Origin: Syntrophaceae bacterium UBA6109
GTDB lineage: Bacteria; Desulfobacterota; Syntrophia; Syntrophales; UBA6109
Length of the DNA stretch: 47,453 nt
NCBI GenBank assembly: GCA_002428445.1
Contig: DIWJ01000053.1
Span: 1 to 47,453 of the forward strand
Reading direction: 5' to 3'
Translations under genes and position numbers: made by a program
Part shown: positions 42,713 to 47,453 of the stretch, in pieces
Position numbering within the stretch: position 1 is the first letter of the stretch
How the letters are laid out: each line of letters starts with the position of its first letter
Notes under the pieces: generated by a model
Told to the model about the DNA's origin: nothing
The model's database searches: none
The model's input: the letters and a program-made list of their open reading frames with translations, nothing else

Positions 42713-44892
42713 TGATCACCGACGTCGCCGCCCTTTTCCTGACGGGTCTCGTCTCGCTCCTCGGGCAGGTTGTCCTGTTGCGGGAGTTGAACGTCGCCTT
42801 TTTCGGGATCGAACTGATCTACCTCATCGGTCTGGGGGTCTGGATGCTGCTGACCGCAGCCGGGGCGCTTATCGGCAGTCGTCACCCTTCCGCCGGCCGG
42901 TTGGCGCTTCTCTTTCTGTGCCTCGCCCTCTTCCTTCCCCTCGGCGTCGTCTTCCTCCGGGCAAGCCGTTTCCTCTTCGGCGGCGTCCCCGGCGCCTACC
43001 TCCCCTTCCTCCGGCAGATGGCGGCGCTGGTGATCGCCCTGCTGCCCGCCGGCCTGCTTTCCGGTCTCCTGTTCCGGGAGGCGGCCGGTCTCCATGCGGA
43101 GCGGGGCCGGACACTCGCCGGCGCGTACGGTATCGAAAGCGCCGGAAGTCTCGCCGGAGGCCTCCTGGCTGCGATCTGTCTCCGGTACGGCGTCCAGAAT
43201 TTATCCCTCTCCGTCGCCTGCGCCCTGATCGCCGCCGCCGCATCCCTCTTCCTCTTCCGGAAAAAGGGCGGCCGACCGGGACGGGCCATCGCCTTGCTCC
43301 TCGCGGTCTTCCTGCTTGCCATCCTCTATCAGGCGTCCTCCCTCGACCGGCGGATGACGGCCTGGAATCATCCGGGACTCGTTGCGACAACAGATTCCCC
43401 ATACGGACGGATCACCGCGACGGCTCTTGCCGGACAGGTCTCCTTCTTTACGAACGACGCCCTTGCCTTCGAGACGGGGGGAACGGAGGCGGAACTCTTC
43501 TCTCACATGGCGGCCCTCCAACACCCGGAGCCGAGGCGGATCCTTGTCCTCGGCGGAGGATGGGACGGAACCATAAGCGAACTCCTCCGGCACCGGCCCG
43601 TCCGGATTGACGCCGTCATCCTCGACATTGGTCCAATTACCCTTCTCCGGCGTCACCTCCCTGCGAACATCCGGGCGTCTCTGTCGGATCCCGCCGTCCG
43701 CCTCACCCGGGCCGATCCGCGGCAGTTTCTGAAAAACAGCGGTTTTGCTTGGGACCTGATCCTGGTCGGCATGCCGGAGCCGTCGTCGGGAGAGACGAAC
43801 CGCTTCTACACCCGTGAATTCTTCGCCCAGTGCGCCGCGCGCCTTCATTCCGGAGGAATCGTCGCGCTGCGTCTCCCCACAGCCGAAAACCTCTGGACGC
43901 CGCAGACGACCCGCAGAACGGCAAGCATTTACCATGCGCTCGCCTCCGTCTTTCCGGAGGTCCTTGTTCTTCCCGGGGCAACTACGCTGATGACCGCCTC
44001 CGCCGACCCCCTCCCCCGTTCGCCGGAGATTCTGACCGACCGCCTTCGGGAACGGGGATTCCAGACCCGTCTCGTCTCTCCGCCCTACATCCGCTACCTC
44101 TTCACGAACGACCGCTTTGCCGAGGTTGAAACACGACTGAAGAAAACGGCAGTCCCGGCAAACACCGATATTCGGCCGGTCTGCTACCCTTATGCGCTGA
44201 TGTCATGGCTCGCGCGGTTCTTCCCGAAGCTCGCGCTCGCGGACCTCCCCGGTATCGGGACCGACGGGAAGGGGTTCGGAATAACCGGATGGCTCATGGG
44301 ACTGGGGCTGCTGATCGGCATGTCGCTCCTGTTCCTCGGAAGCCGCCGGTGGCCCGCCTGGCGACGGGGACTTCTGGCCTCCGTCGCCGGATTTACCGGC
44401 ATCGCAATCGAATCGGTTCTCATCCTCGCCTACCAGGCAAAAGCGGGTGTCCTTTACCAGGAGATCGGCCTCCTTCTTGCGGCATTCATGGCGGGCCTGG
44501 CCCTCGGCGCACCGGTCCTCCGGGACCTGATCCTCGGAACGGGTGTCCGGAGGCCACGGACACGGGGGTGGGGAGCCGCCCTCCTCGCCGGTTATGGTCT
44601 CCTCGGTTTGGCGGCGATCGGAACCGTGACCGGCGGGGGCGCCGGCAGTCTTCCTTTGACGGCGGGACTTCTCGTTGCGACCGGATTTCTGGTCGGCGGC
44701 CTCTTCGCCTATGCCGGACTCTGCGGCGTCCGGGAGCAGAAAAAGGTCATCGGCCCCCTCTACGCGGCCGACCTCATCGGCGGCTGCCTCGGCGCTCTCT
44801 GTGGAAGCCTCGTCCTCATCCCTCTCCTCGGCTTTAACGGGACCCTCGGCGGAATGATCCTTTTTGCCGCGCTGGCAATCCTTCTGATCTGA
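42709..44892 (+). CDS. Membrane-bound spermidine synthase-like protein
   Basis: Protein of 727 residues with about seven hydrophobic spans in the first 215 residues, a soluble spermidine-synthase-like (aminopropyltransferase/methyltransferase Rossmann) domain at about 220-475, and about six to seven spans after 515. The soluble domain has GGGWDGTISELLRH, the acidic DAVILDIGPITL and DLILVGMPEPSSGETNRFYT, which correspond to the dcSAM-binding and gatekeeping segments. The catalytic Asp of true synthases in D(T/S)TDP is replaced by GMPEP, so polyamine synthesis is doubtful. Similar fused transporter-synthase proteins exist in many bacteria with unknown substrates. Base composition is strongly GC-rich. 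Confidence 0.82.
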   Translation: MMITDVAALFLTGLVSLLGQVVLLRELNVAFFGIELIYLIGLGVWMLLTAAGALIGSRHPSAGRLALLFLCLALFLPLGVVFLRASRFLFGGVPGAYLPFLRQMAALVIALLPAGLLSGLLFREAAGLHAERGRTLAGAYGIESAGSLAGGLLAAICLRYGVQNLSLSVACALIAAAASLFLFRKKGGRPGRAIALLLAVFLLAILYQASSLDRRMTAWNHPGLVATTDSPYGRITATALAGQVSFFTNDALAFETGGTEAELFSHMAALQHPEPRRILVLGGGWDGTISELLRHRPVRIDAVILDIGPITLLRRHLPANIRASLSDPAVRLTRADPRQFLKNSGFAWDLILVGMPEPSSGETNRFYTREFFAQCAARLHSGGIVALRLPTAENLWTPQTTRRTASIYHALASVFPEVLVLPGATTLMTASADPLPRSPEILTDRLRERGFQTRLVSPPYIRYLFTNDRFAEVETRLKKTAVPANTDIRPVCYPYALMSWLARFFPKLALADLPGIGTDGKGFGITGWLMGLGLLIGMSLLFLGSRRWPAWRRGLLASVAGFTGIAIESVLILAYQAKAGVLYQEIGLLLAAFMAGLALGAPVLRDLILGTGVRRPRTRGWGAALLAGYGLLGLAAIGTVTGGGAGSLPLTAGLLVATGFLVGGLFAYAGLCGVREQKKVIGPLYAADLIGGCLGALCGSLVLIPLLGFNGTLGGMILFAALAILLI

Positions 44893-44899
44893 TTTCAGG

Positions 44900-44917
44900 C
44901 CGGGGTGCAGACCCCGG
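44900..44917 (+). terminator. Short hairpin after the membrane synthase gene
   Basis: A perfect 7-bp stem CCGGGGT / ACCCCGG with loop GCAG, 7 bp after the stop codon. No T-run follows (GAAAGCG), so it is at best a weak terminator or a 3' end protector. Confidence 0.4.
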
Positions 44918-44931
44918 AAAGCGAAAACCGT

Positions 44932-44960
44932 TTGACATGCCCCCCCGCTCTTCGTATTCT
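44932..44960 (+). promoter_or_regulatory. Sigma-70 promoter of the leader ORF / DUF2284 gene
   Basis: TTGACA (44932-44937) and TATTCT (44955-44960) with a 17-bp spacer containing seven C in a row. Transcription would start near 44967, about 48 nt before the leader ORF. Confidence 0.72.
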
Positions 44961-45014
44961 CCCATCATCTGAAACAAGATTCACCCATTCAACCGCAACC
45001 TTCGGGAGGAAAGA

Positions 45015-45065
45015 ATGAACGAACAAAGGATGGTCATTGATTCGGAGGTGACTGCATATGAATGA
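45015..45065 (+). CDS. Sixteen-codon leader ORF overlapping the DUF2284 gene
   Basis: ATG at 45015 with GGGAGG 6 nt ahead, reading MNEQRMVIDSEVTAYE and ending TGA at 45063-45065, 5 bp beyond the first codon of the DUF2284 gene. The ribosome site of that gene (GGAGGTG) lies inside the leader. Translation of the short ORF could control or couple expression of the next gene. No Cys, Trp or repeated codon suggests classical amino acid attenuation. Confidence 0.45.
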   Translation: MNEQRMVIDSEVTAYE

Positions 45066-45600
45066 AAATGATCTGAGAAAATATGCTGCCCTTGCACTGA
45101 AGGGGGGAGCGTCCAGTGTGAAACAAATCAACCCATCCAGTGTGGTGACTGCGGTATGGGTGCGCTTAAAATGTCAATTCGGCTGCGGAGGCTACAATTA
45201 CAGTTACAACTGTCCGCCGCACACACCGACCGCAGAAGAAACAAGGCGAATCCTTGATTGTTATCAAAGAGCCCTTCTGTTTCATATTGAGACCTTACCG
45301 ACCAGGGAGCGGGGAAGGCGTTTAAAAAAATTCCGTCAGATGCTGATTGATTTGGAAGGGGAGATGTTTAAGGACGGATATTACAAAGCCTTCGTCTTTT
45401 TGGCAGGTCCCTGCAACCTGTGTCAAGAATGCGGTAAAGTTAAGGGAACCTGCTGTAATCATAGTGACAGAGTAAGGCCTTCCATGGAGGCATGTGGCAT
45501 CGATGTGTTTCAGACGGCGCGGAACAATGACTGCCATATTGAAACACTACGGGAAGAAACAGAACCACGCAACACTTTTTGTCTGATGCTTGTGGATTAA
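45058..45600 (+). CDS. DUF2284 putative metal-binding protein
   Basis: Protein of 180 residues with twelve or so cysteines in the family's pattern: KCQFGCGGYNYSYNCPPHTP (C-x3-C-x8-C-PP), then GPCNLCQECG, GTCCNH and MEACGIDVF, where Cys sets resemble ferredoxin or zinc sites. CNLC...C...C near the C-terminus suggests an Fe-S cluster or corrinoid-associated metal. Members occur widely in anaerobes; the function is not known. Start at 45058 follows GGAGGTG by 7 nt. It is a single gene with its own promoter, an overlapping leader ORF, and a hairpin 113 bp after its stop. Confidence 0.88.
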   Translation: MNENDLRKYAALALKGGASSVKQINPSSVVTAVWVRLKCQFGCGGYNYSYNCPPHTPTAEETRRILDCYQRALLFHIETLPTRERGRRLKKFRQMLIDLEGEMFKDGYYKAFVFLAGPCNLCQECGKVKGTCCNHSDRVRPSMEACGIDVFQTARNNDCHIETLREETEPRNTFCLMLVD

Positions 45601-45712
45601 CAGGAGTAGGGTATAACGCCCACTGACAACAAGCCTGCTGGTCAGTATCATCCTCTCTGTCATAATATGGGTCATAAGCCGCAAGTAATGATGAATACTC
45701 TTAAAGAAGACA

Positions 45713-45744
45713 GTGAGGCCCGCTCCTTGCGAAGCGGGCCTCAC
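45713..45744. terminator. Bidirectional hairpin between DUF2284 and the formate dehydrogenase operon
   Basis: A perfect 12-bp stem GTGAGGCCCGCT / AGCGGGCCTCAC with an 8-nt loop sits between converging genes. TAATTTT follows on the plus strand and CTGTCTTCTTTAA on the minus strand, so T-richness is modest on either side. It likely ends both transcripts. Confidence 0.7.
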
Positions 45745-45805
45745 TAATTTTCCCTGTAAACCCGGTCTCACCGTCGAACGGGGGGCGGGTTCTTGCGTTG
45801 GAACA

Positions 45806-46471
45806 TCAATGCCCGTGGGCGCTTTTTTTCTCCTCGCCGTAGACCTCCAGCGTCCCCGCTTCCTCCATCTCATGGAGCCATTTGGCGTGCTGCTTCTTCA
45901 GCCACGCCCGCGTCACCCAGCCGTGGAGCATCGCCGGGAGCGACCCGGGCGAGCCGATCGTCCCCAGGTAGAGGTGGACGAAGAAGAAGGCGAAGATCAC
46001 CACGAAGCCCAGCGCGTGGAGCGGATACATCCACCGCACCAGCTCCACGGGGAAGCTGAAGGGAAACCACATGACGAGTCCCGTGATCACCATGATCACC
46101 CCGAAGAAGGCGACCGCCAGGAAGAAGGCCTTCTGCCCCGGGTTATACTTTCCGACCTCGGGAACCTTGTCCACGTGCCAGAGGTAACCCCCCGCACACA
46201 TCATCCATTCGAGATCCTCCGGCATCGAAAAGATCCCCGCCTCCCGCCACCACATCCGGATCGTGAAGACGAGCGCCAGGATGAAGAAGAGCCCCGTGAA
46301 GTTGTGGACGTACTTGAGCGACTTGAGGCCGCCCATGAGATCGCCGATAAAGTTGAAGGAATGGAACATCATCCCCAGTCCCGTGATGCACAGCACCAGG
46401 CACGAAATCGCCAGGCTCCAGTGGACGATCCGTTCGAAGGCGTCGGTGGCCTTGATCAATCCTTTTTTCAT
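45806..46471 (-). CDS. Formate dehydrogenase cytochrome b (gamma) subunit
   Basis: Membrane protein of 221 residues with four hydrophobic spans (about 18-40, 58-80, 115-135 and 150-175) and histidines in FERIVHWSLAISC, VHNFTGL and LHALGFVVIFAFFFVHLYLG that fit the two haem b ligands of FdnI/FdoI. It takes electrons from the Fe-S subunit to the quinone pool or a membrane partner. ATG at 46471 lies 1 bp after the stop of the Fe-S subunit, with GGGGGTG ahead; the longer frame starts inside that gene. Third gene in the order catalytic, Fe-S, cytochrome b. The C-terminus is rich in Lys and ends HGH. Confidence 0.9.
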   Translation of the reverse strand: MKKGLIKATDAFERIVHWSLAISCLVLCITGLGMMFHSFNFIGDLMGGLKSLKYVHNFTGLFFILALVFTIRMWWREAGIFSMPEDLEWMMCAGGYLWHVDKVPEVGKYNPGQKAFFLAVAFFGVIMVITGLVMWFPFSFPVELVRWMYPLHALGFVVIFAFFFVHLYLGTIGSPGSLPAMLHGWVTRAWLKKQHAKWLHEMEEAGTLEVYGEEKKSAHGH

Positions 46472-46472
46472 G

Positions 46473-47264
46473 TTACGCACCCCCTTCCGTCTTCTGGTTG
46501 TCGTCCTCATCCGGGGTCTTCGGCCCGTGGATGATGTAGTGCAGGAAAGACGCCGCCAGGACGCCGCCCGCCGCCACGAGGCTCAGCGGTTTCAGCAGAT
46601 CCTTCCACGCCATGACCGACAGCGGCACACGCGGATTCGCGGGCAGGAGGTCGTAGACCTCTTTCTTCTCCGCCAGGACGTAGACCACGTGCGTCCCGTC
46701 CACGAACTTGTCCCCGTAAACCGAGGCGTCGCCGCCCAGTTCCTTCGCCCGCTTGTAGGCGAGTTTCAGCATATCGTCCTTATCCCCGAAGGTCAGGGCG
46801 CCGGTGGGGCAGGCCTTGACGCAGGCGGGGGGAAGATCGGCCTGGATCCGGGAAAGGCAGAGGTCGCATTTGGTTACCTTGTCCGTGACGCTGTCGTAGC
46901 GGGGAATCTCGAACGGGCAGGCCGCAACGCACTCCTTGCAGCCGATGCAGCGCTCCTTGATGATCCCGACGGTTCCCAGATCACTGTAGTAGAGGGCGCC
47001 GCTCGGACAGACCTTCACGCAGGCGGCGTTCGTGCAGTGCATGCAGCCGTCCTTCCGGAAGAGCCACTTCACGCCGTCCTTTGCGTCGACCTCCTGGAAG
47101 CGAATGAGGGTCCAGGTGTTGGACTGGAGATCGGGCGGGTTCTGATACGTGCCGGCGGCAACGGTCTGCTTTGCGGGAAGACCGTTCCACTGCTTGCAAG
47201 CGAGTTGGCAACCCCGGCAGCCGGTGCACTTCGCAACATCGATGAGTTTCGTTTTCTCGGCCAT
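46473..47264 (-). CDS. Formate dehydrogenase iron-sulfur (beta) subunit
   Basis: Electron-transfer subunit of 263 residues with four [4Fe-4S] sets: KCTGCRGCQLACKQWN near residue 13, DGCMHCTNAACVKVCPSGAL, RCIGCKECVAACPFEIPRYD, and KCDLCLSRIQADLPPACVKACPTGAL (key parts CDLC, CVKACP). A C-terminal span (SLVAAGGVLAASFLHYII) anchors it to the membrane, as in FdnH/FdoH, where the cluster domain lies on the same side as the catalytic subunit. The ATG at 47264 is 1 bp after the catalytic subunit's stop, with GGGGGTGA ahead. It passes electrons from the W/Mo site to the cytochrome b subunit. Confidence 0.94.
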   Translation of the reverse strand: MAEKTKLIDVAKCTGCRGCQLACKQWNGLPAKQTVAAGTYQNPPDLQSNTWTLIRFQEVDAKDGVKWLFRKDGCMHCTNAACVKVCPSGALYYSDLGTVGIIKERCIGCKECVAACPFEIPRYDSVTDKVTKCDLCLSRIQADLPPACVKACPTGALTFGDKDDMLKLAYKRAKELGGDASVYGDKFVDGTHVVYVLAEKKEVYDLLPANPRVPLSVMAWKDLLKPLSLVAAGGVLAASFLHYIIHGPKTPDEDDNQKTEGGA

Positions 47265-47265
47265 G

Positions 47266-47453
47266 TTATTTCACCCCCTTCTTGACCACATTCACCATGA
47301 AGGCCTTGCTCTCCGGAATCGTGGTGTTTGCGTCACCGATGGTCGGGGTGAGCAGGTTCGCCGCATCCCCGGTGGTGAAGATTTCGGGTTTCTTGTCGGA
47401 GGGTCCGTACTTCCGGTCGGCCGTGGTGATCCAGCCGAAATGCCAGGGGATGC
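47266..47453 (-). CDS. Formate dehydrogenase catalytic subunit, C-terminal end (cut by window edge)
   Basis: Last 61 codons and TAA stop of the molybdopterin (W/Mo) catalytic subunit. The visible tail IPWHFGWITTADRKYGPSDK, then TTGDAANLLTPTIGDANTTI and PESKAFMVNVVKKGVK matches the end of FdnG/FdoG-type subunits (HWGW...TANLLTP..GDPNT.IPE.KAFMVNV). The active-site Cys/Sec and the Tat signal lie outside the window, so selenocysteine use cannot be judged. Confidence 0.92.
   Translation of the reverse strand, partial: IPWHFGWITTADRKYGPSDKKPEIFTTGDAANLLTPTIGDANTTIPESKAFMVNVVKKGVK

Overview
The window reads as a GC-rich chromosomal segment of an anaerobic, probably syntrophic or sulfate-reducer-like Desulfobacterota (old Deltaproteobacteria). 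The grounds are gene content, not a search: a membrane formate dehydrogenase, a tungsten-type aldehyde:ferredoxin oxidoreductase, two TRAP transporters beside amino-acid catabolic genes, and a PAS/sigma-54 activator. No rRNA, tRNA or CRISPR array was seen.

Layout. 1-3.7 kb (minus): a four-gene sulfur amino acid operon, Rrf2 regulator - structured leader with terminator - metY - cysK - metX (metX runs off the left edge). 4.3-15.2 kb (minus): ten genes that look like one transcript: TPP enzyme, TAXI-type TRAP transporter, ALDH7-like aldehyde dehydrogenase, Asp/Glu-racemase-like protein, and a five-gene flavin/Fe-S amine dehydrogenase of the HcnABC/octopine oxidase type. The pairing of a DAO-family dehydrogenase with an ALDH7 enzyme suggests oxidation of a cyclic imino acid such as pipecolate, or a related amino acid. 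15.4-17.4 kb (plus): HMG-CoA-lyase-like enzyme and a free-standing 10-formyl-THF-hydrolase-like domain.

17.5-28 kb (plus): a PAS-PAS-AAA+-HTH sigma-54 activator, then a -24/-12 promoter with an upstream palindrome, then a likely controlled cluster: PNPOx-fold protein, class III aminotransferase, DctPQM TRAP transporter, saccharopine-dehydrogenase-like protein and aldehyde:ferredoxin oxidoreductase. This looks like uptake and degradation of an amino acid through a semialdehyde. 28.2-33.4 kb: cold shock protein with a strong terminator, then a dienoyl-CoA-reductase-type flavoenzyme, an AmmeMemoRadiSam radical SAM protein with a Tat-like N-terminus, and a MEMO-AMMECR1 fusion with an export-like N-terminus.

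33.4-37.7 kb is a scar region. Two direct copies of an IS91-family transposase remnant flank about 4 kb that holds fragments of a DHCR24-like flavoprotein and of lipoyl synthase, an intact two-gene FIST + PAS-GGDEF cassette of different base composition, and a broken sugar ABC permease gene. Next (37.8-41.5 kb, minus) is a 1214-residue protein joining a glutamate-dehydrogenase-type (ELFV) NAD domain to a DHH-phosphoesterase-like domain. It is the most unusual gene in the window. An HD-GYP remnant follows.

42.1-45.6 kb (plus): SRAP/YedK-type protein overlapping a membrane spermidine-synthase-like protein, then a DUF2284 protein preceded by a 16-codon leader ORF. 45.8-47.5 kb (minus): formate dehydrogenase cytochrome b subunit, Fe-S subunit and the C-terminus of the catalytic subunit.
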